From Methanoculleus chikugoensis (lineage in GTDB: Archaea; Halobacteriota; Methanomicrobia; Methanomicrobiales; Methanoculleaceae), in contig NZ_AP019781.1 in assembly GCF_019669965.1 (NCBI RefSeq), positions 1,799,092-1,863,091 of the forward strand: DNA of 64,000 nt. Direction: 5' to 3'. The position numbers and the translations under genes are program-made. This document shows, piece by piece, positions 44,311 to 54,015 of this stretch (its first letter is position 1; every line of letters starts with the position of its first letter). The notes below the pieces were generated by a model. It ran no database searches and was not told where the DNA came from. It saw only the letters and a list, made by a program, of their open reading frames with translations.

Positions 44311-45246
44311 TCACCGTATAACATTTCTATTAAAGAGATCTCTTGACACCTTATTGATTCCCCGCACGATAAGAGATTTTTTACGATGGAATCTCCAGAA
44401 CTCCAGCATAACATCTTTATTGAGCTGGATATCTTTTATGAAGGTGCAAGTACGCTTCGCTCTTGAGAGATCGTTCTCAAAAATGCGCGTCTTGTCGCAG
44501 TGCGTTCCCGTGCCATCGAGACCGATATTGTTGACATATGAGTAGCGGGGGCAGATAGAATACATTCTATGTTTGAAATGCGCATAACTAAATCGGATAG
44601 CCCAGGAATTAATTTTTCCTTCCATCTGTAATTTAAGCATATTTGTAAGATCATCTCCTCCGCGGTTGAACTGCTTTTGCCGTTCAGAATCATTAATGAA
44701 TTGACGATAGTCCTTGATCTCCCAATCGACAAGGTTCCACCGGTCAGCCCAGGTAGCCCAACCCCATGATGAATTCCGGTAATTCAGATAGATGTCATCG
44801 GGAAAGTTTTCGGGAAAACTCATACAGACTGGCGGTAGAGTGTAGCCACTTATCGACATAATTTCAGGGTTACAGTGATAGAATTCCAGCCCCTCGTTCA
44901 TGAACCGCAGGAAGTAAGGACTTGTTACGAGGTCATCTTCCAGCACGATCACCCTGCCGTAGTCGTTCACAATCTTTGTCACGCCATCGATGATCGAATC
45001 GGCCAACCCCCAGTTTTCACTCCGCTCGATGATCGTGACTTTTTTGAATCCGTCTATTGTTTTGATATACTCGCGGACTCTGGCAACATCTTCTACCGCG
45101 CGCTCAGTTTTGGGAGCGTCGCTGTAGATGAAGATCTCACTTTCGCTCGCCAACTCGTTCTTTTGTAGCGCCTCTACAGTCTGCCGGGTGTGCAACGGTC
45201 GGTTGTAGACGAAGAGAGTTATGGGAGCTAATTCAGTTTCAGTCAT
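44311..45246 (-). CDS. GT-A glycosyltransferase (GNT-I-like)
   Basis: A 311-residue protein: LAPITLFVYNRPLHTRQTVE at the N-terminus, SENWGLADSIIDGVTKI, and the EDD metal motif VIVLEDDLVTSPYFLRFM, then SSWGWATWADRW. This is the pattern of a group of transferases distantly related to eukaryotic GNT-I. Its paralogue lies at 52098-53033. The substrate is unknown. Start: ATG at 45246, with other ATGs at 45255 and 45267 possible. The IS256-type element sits about 110 bases upstream of its start and may have separated it from its promoter. Confidence 0.82.
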   Translation of the reverse strand: MTETELAPITLFVYNRPLHTRQTVEALQKNELASESEIFIYSDAPKTERAVEDVARVREYIKTIDGFKKVTIIERSENWGLADSIIDGVTKIVNDYGRVIVLEDDLVTSPYFLRFMNEGLEFYHCNPEIMSISGYTLPPVCMSFPENFPDDIYLNYRNSSWGWATWADRWNLVDWEIKDYRQFINDSERQKQFNRGGDDLTNMLKLQMEGKINSWAIRFSYAHFKHRMYSICPRYSYVNNIGLDGTGTHCDKTRIFENDLSRAKRTCTFIKDIQLNKDVMLEFWRFHRKKSLIVRGINKVSRDLFNRNVIR

Positions 45247-45353
45247 TCTACCCATCCCTCGCGGCATGAAAGCATAATAGAATCATGACTTCTGGACATA
45301 CATTTAGATATTTTTCGATGAACAATATGAATCGAAAGGCTATTGAAGATAAT

Positions 45354-46610
45354 GGTAACGTCTCAGATCTTCTGTAATTTGCCTGAGCCCTGTCTCCTTG
45401 TCTGATCATTCCTTCTCCATCGTCAAATACCTTCTGCCGGTGACCCACTCCTCGTTGATGTCCATCAGGATAGATCCGACCAGCCGGAGAAGGGATTCCT
45501 CGTTCGGGAACACGCCTACAACCTTGGTTCTCCGTTTCAGTTCCCTATTGACCCGCTCCACCATGTTCGTCGTTCTGAGCCGTTTCCCGTGCGGTTTTGG
45601 GAATGCCGTGTAACTCATAAGCCCGGGGAGGAATCGTTCGATGGTGTTGGCTGCTTTCCGGTACCCCCTGGCATTCAGGTCATCAGCGAGATCTTGAAGC
45701 CTTTGTTCACTTCCATAGGCCTCCTTCAGGCCTTCTACAACCTCTTTCTGGTGTTTCCGAGGAATATTCCTCAAGACAGCTCGGGTACAATGAACCTGAC
45801 ACATCTGCCAGGATGCACCGAGGAAGGCGGCTTCAGCCGCCTTCTGGATGCCGGTATGCCCATCCGAGACGACCAGTTGAACCCCGGTGAGTCCCCGTTC
45901 GTTGAGCTCCTCGAACATTCCTGACCAGAATTCTTCGTTCTCACAATCCGTGATTCTTGCGCCCAGGATCTCCCGGTAGCCGTCATCCCGGACGCCGGCG
46001 ACCACCAGGACCGCTTTGGTGACGTATCGTGCTCCGTCCCGGATTTTGTAGTAGGAGGCATCCACGAAGAGGTATGGGATAGCCTGTTCGATCGGCCGCA
46101 GGAAGAATGCCTGCACCTGGTCGTCGAGGTTCTTGGCCATCCGGGAGACCGAAGCCGGGGAGAGCTGGTCGATCCCCAGATGACTGACGATCTCCTGGAT
46201 CTTTCTCGTCGAAACTCCCTGGAGGTAGGATTCGACAATTGCGTTCACCAGAGCTTTCTCCACCCGGGCATAGCGCCCGAAGACCTGTGTCTCGAACGGG
46301 AACTCCCGGAACTGCGGTTTCCGGAGGATCGTCTCCCCGTATCGGGTCTTGAGGGATCGGTCCTTGTAACCGTTTCGATGCGCTTTCCGCGCATCGGTGC
46401 GTTCGTACTGGGCGGCTCCTGCCTGCTGGAGGGCCTCTGCGAGCATCACCTGGTTGAGGAACCAGGTGATGAGCGTCTTCATGCCGTTCTCCTGATCGGA
46501 AAGATAATCTTCGATTAACGCTAAGGGATCCATGGCCCTGTTTCTCCTTTGTCCAAATCTAGGTTGGATCCAGGGCCAATTCAATTTTACAGAACTTTCG
46601 TTACGCTACC
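45354..46610. mobile_element. IS256-family insertion sequence
   Basis: The element of about 1257 bases is bounded by imperfect inverted repeats. The left end begins GGTAACGT and contains TTCTGTAA and CCCTG; the right end, read in reverse, begins GGTAGCGT and contains the same TTCTGTAA and CCCTG at matching spacing. It contains one intact transposase gene. The flanks (GAAGATAAT at left and TTTTTCATT at right) do not match, so no target duplication is visible. Confidence 0.75.
45406..46533 (-). CDS. IS256-family transposase
   Basis: A 375-residue mutator-type transposase with the three acidic residues in PYLFVDASYYKIR, VVSDGHTGIQKAAE and TNMVERVNRELKRRTKVVG, and the zinc-like MCQVHCTRAVLRNI segment. 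The reading frame is intact, so it could be active. The ATG at 46533 is chosen; the frame opens slightly upstream in the terminal repeat. It is GC-rich compared with the surrounding AT-rich module, hence a later arrival. Confidence 0.93.
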   Translation of the reverse strand: MDPLALIEDYLSDQENGMKTLITWFLNQVMLAEALQQAGAAQYERTDARKAHRNGYKDRSLKTRYGETILRKPQFREFPFETQVFGRYARVEKALVNAIVESYLQGVSTRKIQEIVSHLGIDQLSPASVSRMAKNLDDQVQAFFLRPIEQAIPYLFVDASYYKIRDGARYVTKAVLVVAGVRDDGYREILGARITDCENEEFWSGMFEELNERGLTGVQLVVSDGHTGIQKAAEAAFLGASWQMCQVHCTRAVLRNIPRKHQKEVVEGLKEAYGSEQRLQDLADDLNARGYRKAANTIERFLPGLMSYTAFPKPHGKRLRTTNMVERVNRELKRRTKVVGVFPNEESLLRLVGSILMDINEEWVTGRRYLTMEKE

Positions 46611-47064
46611 TTTTTCATTTAGTGACTGGCAAAATAAGCTGCACTACATCTGCCGTTCATTTTAACAATCTTTGTAGGTTGTTATTTGTCTTAACTTTCA
46701 GGCTCAATAAGTTTGAAACAGTTCCCCAATATTTTATCTTGTCCTTCGAATCAACTACATAGATAGTCTCAAAACACCATTACCTGGACGGGGACACCCA
46801 TTCAAAGATCATCACGTTTCTCGTACATCTGCCATTCCAGCAGGACCAGAATTTGAGCACCATCAGGTACGGTTCCCGGGGAAGCCATACCGGCGATTCG
46901 ACGCAAGATATAACTCAGCTATTTGTTAAACCGTGGAAGAGTGCTCCAAATCATGTGAATGTTGGATCCGCGAATGCTTTTAGGACAACTTCTAATCTAC
47001 CTTAGGGAACATCGCATTAGAATGACCTTCAGATCATTTATTCCGTTTTACTATCAAGCAGATT
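46611..47064. other. AT-rich gap with debris, no gene
   Basis: No intact gene is seen. A GC-richer piece near 46780-46920 looks like a fragment of another gene or element but could not be identified. Confidence 0.4.
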
Positions 47065-47913
47065 TTATGTCTCTCCCCTTCTACCGACTATAATATTTTT
47101 TAAGAACATCTGCAGACGCCGAACTGGATTATATTCATTGGAATGAACGTTTTTTGCCAACCCTTCTGGGGTCAATAGTAAATTTGCCTCTTTTAGTGTG
47201 TATGTTCGTTTTCTATCTCCAATAATCTCCCTATTTCGAGCGGATTCAGGATTTTCGTAAGTGTCTCCTAGATTATGTTTTACATGGCTATAATCATGAT
47301 TCTGATGTATCACTGTGGTAACCGCTGTTGCATCAATCACAGGAATCCTGTTTGTTCGGGCGTTGTAAATCATCCAGTTATCCCATCCAGCTCTTCCAAC
47401 AGCAAATGGTGGAATAGACTCAAAAGTATCTCCCGGAAAGACAAAATAGTCGCTTCCTGCTGGGGGGTGAATTTTCGCGTGAACTTTTAGGTAATCATGC
47501 ATGTTCTTTTGCCAATTATCTACTGAAAAATCCCACGGTACATCGATATCTACATCCCACCGTTGACCAACCATCAAATATGCTTCTGGTAATGTCTGAA
47601 TTGTTCTGATTGCTCCTATAAAGTCTTGCAAGAGAATAATATCTGCATTAACATAGCAGAGGATCCCGTTGCGAGCCTCACGATGTGCTTTTGTAAAAAC
47701 GTCGCTTAATAGTGGTGTGCCATATTCGTTTTTTGCAATGTTCTGAATATGACGCACGCCAAGTTCTTGTGCAATTTCTTCAACCCCCTCTTCATCTCCA
47801 AAAAGGATAATTTCACAGGACGGTTCGAGTAGAGTCCAACTCTTGATCGCGTTCTTTTGAATAACGGAGATATGATCTTTAAATGGTTTGGGGATCGTGA
47901 AGATCGTCAACAT
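47065..47913 (-). CDS. Putative GT-A-fold glycosyltransferase
   Basis: A 282-residue protein: MLTIFTIPKPFKDHISVIQK at the start, SCEIILFGDEEGV, then GILCYVNADIILLQDFIGAI, where NAD stands in the DxD-like metal position, and a C-terminal GRAGWDNWMIYNAR. The layout suggests a nucleotide-sugar transferase of the type often annotated only as hypothetical in glycan loci. The start codon ATG at 47913 lies six bases from the methyltransferase stop, so the two form an operon. Confidence 0.65.
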   Translation of the reverse strand: MLTIFTIPKPFKDHISVIQKNAIKSWTLLEPSCEIILFGDEEGVEEIAQELGVRHIQNIAKNEYGTPLLSDVFTKAHREARNGILCYVNADIILLQDFIGAIRTIQTLPEAYLMVGQRWDVDIDVPWDFSVDNWQKNMHDYLKVHAKIHPPAGSDYFVFPGDTFESIPPFAVGRAGWDNWMIYNARTNRIPVIDATAVTTVIHQNHDYSHVKHNLGDTYENPESARNREIIGDRKRTYTLKEANLLLTPEGLAKNVHSNEYNPVRRLQMFLKNIIVGRRGET

Positions 47914-47919
47914 AGGTTC

Positions 47920-48585
47920 TTAATCTCCTTTTCGTTTGAGGATAAAACAGCCTAACCCATAGAGTCTTTCTTGAGGGAATCTGTTAAGGGCTTCTTTTTT
48001 TGTAACAGGGATCCACTTATTCTCCATATCTTTAGTCCAATACTGTTCTTTCTCAATGATGTATCCACTTAACAAGAGAGGTAAGCGGGCTTCTCCGTAC
48101 ACTCTATGGAGAGGGGGAAATACAGCATCTTTACCCACGGGAATTGTTAGAAGCATGATTCCCTCCGGCTTAAGTAACATTTTCAGTCGCTCCATTGCAT
48201 CTAAATCACCGTCAAGTAGATCCTCTGTTACTCCATAACGACCCGCAAGGCCAACATGTTCGATGACGGAGCAGTTGATAATCAGATCAAAATGACTTTC
48301 GGGCAGCTGGAGTTTGAGAATGTCTCCTTGCGTAAAGTGGAGGTGGGGGTGATGATACAGCCATGCAATTGGCTGCTGGTCGACTGCCGTCACGTTGAAC
48401 CCGGCCTCTGCGGCGACAAGCCCTAATGAACTCCCCCCGGGCCCAAAATCCAATGCTTCTCCTGATCCCTTGGGCATCTGCGATGCGACCCACGACCATT
48501 CGATGTCACGGTCGCCGAGAAGATTCAGTTTGTCGCTATGACCGGCGAGAAATTGATCTCTAATAAACCTATATATCCTTTTCAT
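47920..48585 (-). CDS. Class I SAM-dependent methyltransferase
   Basis: A 221-residue methyltransferase with motif I ALDFGPGGSSLGLVAAEAG, the acidic residue after beta-2 in VTAVDQQPIAW, and the post-motif FDLIINCSVIEHVGLAGRYG. It may methylate a sugar or lipid-linked glycan. It is upstream of the putative glycosyltransferase with a six-base gap. Promoter signals lie in the AT-rich stretch at 48590-48640, next to the transposase remnant. Confidence 0.82.
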   Translation of the reverse strand: MKRIYRFIRDQFLAGHSDKLNLLGDRDIEWSWVASQMPKGSGEALDFGPGGSSLGLVAAEAGFNVTAVDQQPIAWLYHHPHLHFTQGDILKLQLPESHFDLIINCSVIEHVGLAGRYGVTEDLLDGDLDAMERLKMLLKPEGIMLLTIPVGKDAVFPPLHRVYGEARLPLLLSGYIIEKEQYWTKDMENKWIPVTKKEALNRFPQERLYGLGCFILKRKGD

Positions 48586-48624
48586 TTTAGTATTTCCATC
48601 TCCATTGTTTTTTTCTTCCTTTAT

Positions 48625-48960
48625 TTATTTGATCCCAAACTTCTCACGTGTTAGGAGGTTATCGAGGTTGATTTTCTCGGCGATCTTGTAGACCTGCTTC
48701 GGCACCTCGGCGGATCCGCCTCTCCTCCCAAAAACTCACTGCCTATGACCTTTGAGATTTTCAGGAGCAGCCCCGGGGGTAGGAGGTGTGCAGTCATCCT
48801 CGCCTGCCTGCTCTGGTTCTGGATCCGGTAGGAGAAGTAGAGGTACCCAACGAAGACGTGGCTTAAGATCACCATTACTTCCCGGAGATAGGGTGTATCC
48901 GCCTGGATCAGGCCCTTCGGCAGACTGGTCTTCGACCAGGTTCCAGTTGACATGGGACGA
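48625..48960 (-). pseudogene. Second decayed IS4/IS1634-type transposase copy, opposite orientation
   Basis: On the minus strand, pieces match the C-terminus of the same transposase as at 40844-41490: 'VFVGYLYFSYRIQNQSRQ', 'ARMTAHLLPPGLLLKISKVI', and after a frameshift 'EVPKQVYKIAEKINLDNLL' and 'TREKFGIK' to a stop at 48625. The end GAAGTTTGGGATC is shared with the first copy. The copy is truncated and shifted in frame. The remaining gap to 49168 holds no gene. Confidence 0.72.
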
Positions 48961-49168
48961 ACTGGATCTCGACGCCGCCAACCCGTTCCGACGGGGCGGC
49001 TTCGTCGCAGGCGGATACGAACTGGGAGAAGATATTTGGCGTAGACAAAGAACGATTAGATACGAATATAGGTCTCAGGCAAGCCATAGAAATATGAGAC
49101 AATGCAACTCAAAAAGAGGTGCAAAAACGAACATATTAAAATATCGCTCGTCAAATCATTGATGGGCT

Positions 49169-50140
49169 ATGGTATCAATACTCATTACCGGGATAAGTGG
49201 TTTTGTCGGCGGGCATTTTACTCGATACTTGTTGAGCAAGAAAACAGGCTATGATATCCACGGTGTGAGTCGTTCAAAACCCGCGTGGGATACTGTTCTG
49301 GATCAGGCGTTTGATTTACGCTCAATTACGTTTCATCCATGCGATTTGCTTGACTCCGCAAAAATCAATACAATAATTAAAGAAATACAGCCGGATCTCA
49401 TTCTCCACCTGGCATCGTTCAGCTCTGTCGCTCAAAGTTGGCGAGATCCTCCCGGTTCGTTTCTCAACAATACCAATGCATTTCTCAATATTATTGAAGC
49501 AGTGAGAACTCAGGAGTTAGACTCTAAGATACTATCCATTGGTTCTTCCGAAGAATACGGCATCGTTAACATGAGTGATCTCCCACTTACCGAAGAACGG
49601 CAGGTTAGCCCTGCAAATCCATATGCGATCGCAAAAGTCTCTGAAGAATACTTATCCCGAATCTACGTAAAAGGCTACCACCTCAATATTTGTTGTACAC
49701 GCTCTTTCAACCATATTGGACCGGGACAAAGGGATCAATTTGTAGTAAGTTCTATTGCCAGGCAATTCGCTGATATTGCAGTTAATCATAAAAAACCGAT
49801 AATAAAAATTGGGGCGGGATCAATTATCCGTGATTTCGTGGATATAGATGACGTAGTTTTGGCATACAATGCAATATTAGAAAAAGGGGTACCTGGCGAA
49901 GTTTACAATGTATGCAGTGGTAGAGGGCATTCAATTCAGGATATTGTAGATTGCCTGTCCAAGTTAACACAGATACCGATAGAAATAGAGCAGAAAACTT
50001 ATCTCCTCCGCCCGATAGACAATCCGATACTCATCGGGAGTTATGAAAAACTTCACCGTGAAACGGGGTGGGAACCCACCCATTCTATCGAGCAAAGTCT
50101 TGAAAAAATCTATACTTACTGGTTTAATAAATTGTCATAG
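49169..50140 (+). CDS. NAD(P)-dependent sugar epimerase/reductase (GDP-4-keto-6-deoxymannose reductase-like)
   Basis: A 323-residue extended SDR. The cofactor site is ILITGISGFVGGHFTRYLL; the catalytic residues are in SIGSSEEYG and PYAIAKVSEEYL (Tyr-x3-Lys); HIGPGQRDQFVVSSI is a family segment. It is most like Rmd enzymes that reduce the GMD product to GDP-D-rhamnose, so it could compete with fcl at 59819 for the same intermediate. It is the only plus-strand gene in this AT-rich module. Its end overlaps the convergent glycosyltransferase by 25 bases. A GALE-like epimerase role is the alternative. Confidence 0.8.
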   Translation: MVSILITGISGFVGGHFTRYLLSKKTGYDIHGVSRSKPAWDTVLDQAFDLRSITFHPCDLLDSAKINTIIKEIQPDLILHLASFSSVAQSWRDPPGSFLNNTNAFLNIIEAVRTQELDSKILSIGSSEEYGIVNMSDLPLTEERQVSPANPYAIAKVSEEYLSRIYVKGYHLNICCTRSFNHIGPGQRDQFVVSSIARQFADIAVNHKKPIIKIGAGSIIRDFVDIDDVVLAYNAILEKGVPGEVYNVCSGRGHSIQDIVDCLSKLTQIPIEIEQKTYLLRPIDNPILIGSYEKLHRETGWEPTHSIEQSLEKIYTYWFNKLS

Positions 50141-51279
50141 ACCTTTTTTGTGCCCTGAGCCGTATTCTCCCAGGAAAATAGTTTTAATCGTTCGAATCCT
50201 TTTCTGATAAGTGTCTCCCTGTAATGATCGTCGGAAAGAACTGTTTCGATACTTTGAAGAAGGGATTCCGGATCATTTGGATCGAAATAGCAGGCTGCAT
50301 CCGCCCCGACCTCGGAAAGGGAACTGGAGTTACTTAATAGCGCAGGGCAACCACAGGAAAATGCCTCCAGAATGGGAAGCCCAAAGCCTTCGTAGAGAGA
50401 GGGGAATATGAACGCCTGTGCGTTTTCATATAAATGCTTCATAATCAGATCATTTGTGTTGATAAATCGCACTTTTGAAAGGATATTCAATTCATTGAGT
50501 ATTTCCAGTTCAGGCCGCATAAATGGCCCTCCTCCAGCACAATAGACACGCAGGTTCTCATCTTTTTTTAGCAGTCTTGCCACGGATTTAATGAAAAATA
50601 TAAAGTTTTTATACCCATTCCGATTTCCTACAAATAAGATATAGGGCTCCTCAAGTGCTGGATGCTCAAAATTGTTTTTGACCCGGTGTGATTGAACCAG
50701 ATATTCAAAGGGGTTTCCAAGATACACCACAGAGATTCTATCCGGCTCGGCATTTGTATATTTTATTATATCGCTCTTCGTGCTCTCTGAAATCGCAATG
50801 ATTGCCTCAGCCTGTTCGATCAATTTCTTTTTCCATGTTTTTGTAGGATCATTGGGGGAGAAGTAACCAGGATATAGTTCATGGATCATATCATAAACAG
50901 TTAGTATGAATGGTTTTTGCTGGAGATGCTGCAAGAAATACGGGTCATAGTATGTCGGATGGAACAGGTCAAAGTCCTGTTTCTTTAACATACGTACTGA
51001 TTCTCTTTGATTAATACGCAGGTAATTTAATACATCGACACGTGTAATTTTCCGGATGACCGGGAAGATATGTGTGTTACACAAGAACTCACTTCTGCTT
51101 GACCAGTGCTGATATAATGCATAGCGACTGCAAAGGTTTTCGTTACGCGAATAACGCAGGGCGAGAGTTTGCTCAATGTCTGGATCTTGGGAATACTGAT
51201 CCATCAGTTCACAAAAGTACCGAGAGACGCCGCCATAGTTCTGCTGAGTGAAGATCTGGTTGTCGTAAAGAATTTTCAT
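50116..51279 (-). CDS. Family 4 glycosyltransferase (paralogue of 42660-43892)
   Basis: A 387-residue GT-B transferase: KILYDNQIFTQQNYGGVSRY at the start, TVYDMIHELYPGYFSPND in the middle, and donor site FPSLYEGFGLPILEAFSCGC. It is similar along its length to the gene at 42660. The ATG overlaps the stop of the upstream methyltransferase as ATGA (51276-51279). Substrate unknown. Confidence 0.88.
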   Translation of the reverse strand: MKILYDNQIFTQQNYGGVSRYFCELMDQYSQDPDIEQTLALRYSRNENLCSRYALYQHWSSRSEFLCNTHIFPVIRKITRVDVLNYLRINQRESVRMLKKQDFDLFHPTYYDPYFLQHLQQKPFILTVYDMIHELYPGYFSPNDPTKTWKKKLIEQAEAIIAISESTKSDIIKYTNAEPDRISVVYLGNPFEYLVQSHRVKNNFEHPALEEPYILFVGNRNGYKNFIFFIKSVARLLKKDENLRVYCAGGGPFMRPELEILNELNILSKVRFINTNDLIMKHLYENAQAFIFPSLYEGFGLPILEAFSCGCPALLSNSSSLSEVGADAACYFDPNDPESLLQSIETVLSDDHYRETLIRKGFERLKLFSWENTAQGTKKVYDNLLNQ

Positions 51280-52067
51280 GCAACCTCATCCTCCTTGCTA
51301 ATTTTAAGGTATTCCATATCTCGAAATGTTTTACTGACCATTTTTGATTTAACCAATGGAAATATCAACCAGTACAGTTTGCACACAAGAAACCACAATT
51401 TTTTATCTATTTTTTTAGGCGTAAAAAGATGTATGGAACTGTACGAATAACAGTTCACCCTAAATTTTTTGGCTATGGTTTGTAATGTTTTCTGGGAGTA
51501 AAATGAAACATGCTGTCCATGCTCTAAGCCATAATACCACCAGTCATCAGGTTTCGGTACGGGCTTAGGCAATAATACTGTTGAAAAAATAATATTGTGA
51601 GATACAGCAAAAATTTTTTCGAGATCATCAAGAGGCTGGACAAAATGTTCAAAACTTTCAAACGAGGTAATAACGTCTATTTCATCGCCATTGGGAGAGT
51701 ACTCAAATCCTTGTGCAAATTTGTTTTGTGTATATGGATCGTACCAACAAAAATCAAAACCAATATCTCGCATTAGGCGGGTAAGAATTCCGTAGCCTCC
51801 GCCATAATCTAGATATTTCTTGTTTTGAGAAAAAAAACTGTAAATAATACATGAAGTTATTTTGGCGTCGTAGATGTTACGCGACAATATACCTGTGTCG
51901 GTACGATTAATTGGATTTTTATATGCTTCTTGCAACCAACTGGGGTCATCAGTACAAATGTATTCACAATCAGGACATTGGAAATATTGAACTTTATGTT
52001 TGTTTAGGATTTGACCTGAAAAAACAGGAATCATGACCCCTTCACAAATATTACATCTCTTTTTCAT
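51276..52067 (-). CDS. Methyltransferase with N-terminal zinc ribbon
   Basis: A 263-residue protein. The N-terminus has paired cysteines (CNICEG and FQCPDCEYIC) that would bind zinc, as in sugar C-methyltransferase-like proteins. A Rossmann methyltransferase motif YLDYGGGYGILTRLMRD follows, then DVITSFESFEHFVQP. It may methylate a nucleotide sugar. The ATG at 52067 fits the first cysteine pair; it couples with the downstream glycosyltransferase. Confidence 0.8.
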   Translation of the reverse strand: MKKRCNICEGVMIPVFSGQILNKHKVQYFQCPDCEYICTDDPSWLQEAYKNPINRTDTGILSRNIYDAKITSCIIYSFFSQNKKYLDYGGGYGILTRLMRDIGFDFCWYDPYTQNKFAQGFEYSPNGDEIDVITSFESFEHFVQPLDDLEKIFAVSHNIIFSTVLLPKPVPKPDDWWYYGLEHGQHVSFYSQKTLQTIAKKFRVNCYSYSSIHLFTPKKIDKKLWFLVCKLYWLIFPLVKSKMVSKTFRDMEYLKISKEDEVA

Positions 52068-52097
52068 ATTTTCCCACACAGTTTTAAAATTCTATAT

Positions 52098-53033
52098 TCA
52101 TTTCATTAGTTTAAGTCTTGATAACATTTTTGGATTATTTGATCGAGAATACCAGACATTTTCAGTAAATTCATCTGCAGCAACATTCCGAATAATATAT
52201 TTTGGATGTTTCAATGGAAATTTTATCCTACCAGTGGGCAGGTTGGAAAAATTACTACCTTCTTTAGTGTGTGTACTCGATTGGCAAAATCCAATGTTTG
52301 AGATAAGATTTTGATTTGGAGTAATTGAAAGACCCCCCTGGATCCAGCAAGAAAATACCCATTGATAATCCCATGTATTAATAGACCCATCATATACAGA
52401 ATTGAAAATGGATTCCCAGTACTTAACCGCTCTTTTCTCAGATAAAGTATCTTCAAGATATCCATTTTTATGAAAGTCTGGCCAGGTGCTTATTTCGCTA
52501 TCATATAACTTCCAAGCACGTTCCCACGAAGCCCATCCCCAGATATGGGGATACCGCGAAAAGTAGTAACTATTTTCTGTACATTTCTGTCCAAACTGGA
52601 AATTGTCGCCAGAGATCATCATAATCCGCTTATCATCGCGGTAGCGTTCAAGAAGTTCCTGGCAGAATGGAAAGAAACTCTGATCAGGCACGCAGTCATC
52701 CTCAAGAATAATCCCCTCTTCAACATGGGAAAAGAACCAGTCGATTGCGGAGCTCACCGCCCGTTTACATCCAAGATTCTCGTCCCGAAAAAGCGTTTTT
52801 ACTTCGCAATTCCAGTCGATAGAGCTCAGAATATAATTCCGAACAGCCCGGACTTTTTCGCCTTCACCCCGGTGGTCTGCTCTGGGACCATCTGCAGCCA
52901 CATATAATCTTGGAGGTTTTGCCCGGCGGATCGCTTCAAAAACCTGCTTGGTAGTATCGAGCCTGTTGAAGACCAGAAATAGTACCGGAGTCCTCAAAGG
53001 GAGTGGGGGGTTAAACGTGTCAGATTCATTCAT
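52098..53033 (-). CDS. GT-A glycosyltransferase (GNT-I-like; paralogue of 44311-45246)
   Basis: A 311-residue transferase: [20 protein letters not shown] at the start, [18 protein letters not shown], metal motif [18 protein letters not shown], and [16 protein letters not shown]. It shares order and motifs with the gene at 44311. The start is within the overlap with the UXS-like gene stop (53026). Confidence 0.82.
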   Translation of the reverse strand: MNESDTFNPPLPLRTPVLFLVFNRLDTTKQVFEAIRRAKPPRLYVAADGPRADHRGEGEKVRAVRNYILSSIDWNCEVKTLFRDENLGCKRAVSSAIDWFFSHVEEGIILEDDCVPDQSFFPFCQELLERYRDDKRIMMISGDNFQFGQKCTENSYYFSRYPHIWGWASWERAWKLYDSEISTWPDFHKNGYLEDTLSEKRAVKYWESIFNSVYDGSINTWDYQWVFSCWIQGGLSITPNQNLISNIGFCQSSTHTKEGSNFSNLPTGRIKFPLKHPKYIIRNVAADEFTENVWYSRSNNPKMLSRLKLMK

Positions 53034-53970
53034 TCTGCAATACCCTCTCAAAATATTCTATTGTTCTCTTTAACCCGTCTTCCAATTGAACCTTTGGCGT
53101 CCAGCCCAACTTCTCTTCAGCCAAATCTATGGCCGGTTTTCTCTGCTTTGGATCATCCTCTGGAAGCGGTTTAAACACAATCCGGCTCTTCGATCCGGTC
53201 ATGGCGATGACCATTTCTGCCAGTTCCAGGATGGTAAATTCGCCGGGATTCCCCAGGTTTACAGGGCCGATGAACCCTTTCTCTGTCTTCATCATCCGCA
53301 TCATGCCGTCTACGAGATCATCTACATAGCAGAAACTGCGGGTCTGCGATCCGTCACCGTAGACCGTGATCTCCTCATTTCTAAGGGCCTGGACGATGAA
53401 GTTGCTGACGACTCGCCCGTCATTGGGGTGCATCCTGGGGCCATAGGTGTTGAAGATGCGAACCACTTTGATATCCAGCCCGTGTTGACGGCGGTAGTCA
53501 AAGAACAGTGTCTCCGCACAGCGTTTCCCCTCATCGTAACATGCACGTGGCCCAATGGGGTTGACATTCCCCCAGTAGGTCTCGGGTTGAGGGTGAACGG
53601 TCGGATCTCCATACACTTCACTCGTCGACGCCTGGAGAATAGGAATGCGCAGCCGTTTCGCCAGCCCCAGCATGTTGATCGCCCCCATCACCGAGGTTTT
53701 GGTGGTCTGTGCCGGGTTGAATTGGTAATGCACCGGGCTTGCAGGACAGGCAAGGTTGTAGATCTCGTCCACTTCGACGTACAGCGGGAAGGTGATATCG
53801 TGACGCAGGATCTCAAAATTTTTGTTCTCAAGGAGATGTGCCACATTTTGGCGACTGCCTGTGAAGAAGTTATCAACACAGAGCACTTCGTTTCCTGCAT
53901 TCAGAAGTCTCTCACAAAGATGAGAGCCGATGAAACCAGCTCCGCCAGTAATGATTACCTGTTTTGCCAT
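53026..53970 (-). CDS. UDP-glucuronate decarboxylase / UDP-xylose synthase-like
   Basis: A 314-residue [22 protein letters not shown], the UXS-type [19 protein letters not shown], the catalytic STSEVYGDP and the Tyr-x3-Lys of [18 protein letters not shown], plus [20 protein letters not shown]. These agree with UDP-glucuronate decarboxylase, which makes UDP-xylose from the product of ugd at 58554. The ATG at 53970 precedes the Rossmann strand directly; codons further upstream (to 54006) have no counterpart. GC content is higher than that of its neighbours. Confidence 0.88.
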   Translation of the reverse strand: MAKQVIITGGAGFIGSHLCERLLNAGNEVLCVDNFFTGSRQNVAHLLENKNFEILRHDITFPLYVEVDEIYNLACPASPVHYQFNPAQTTKTSVMGAINMLGLAKRLRIPILQASTSEVYGDPTVHPQPETYWGNVNPIGPRACYDEGKRCAETLFFDYRRQHGLDIKVVRIFNTYGPRMHPNDGRVVSNFIVQALRNEEITVYGDGSQTRSFCYVDDLVDGMMRMMKTEKGFIGPVNLGNPGEFTILELAEMVIAMTGSKSRIVFKPLPEDDPKQRKPAIDLAEEKLGWTPKVQLEDGLKRTIEYFERVLQNE

Positions 53971-54015
53971 CTTTTTCTGCCCCACCACTGTTGATTTATG
54001 TGCCACTCCATGGAG

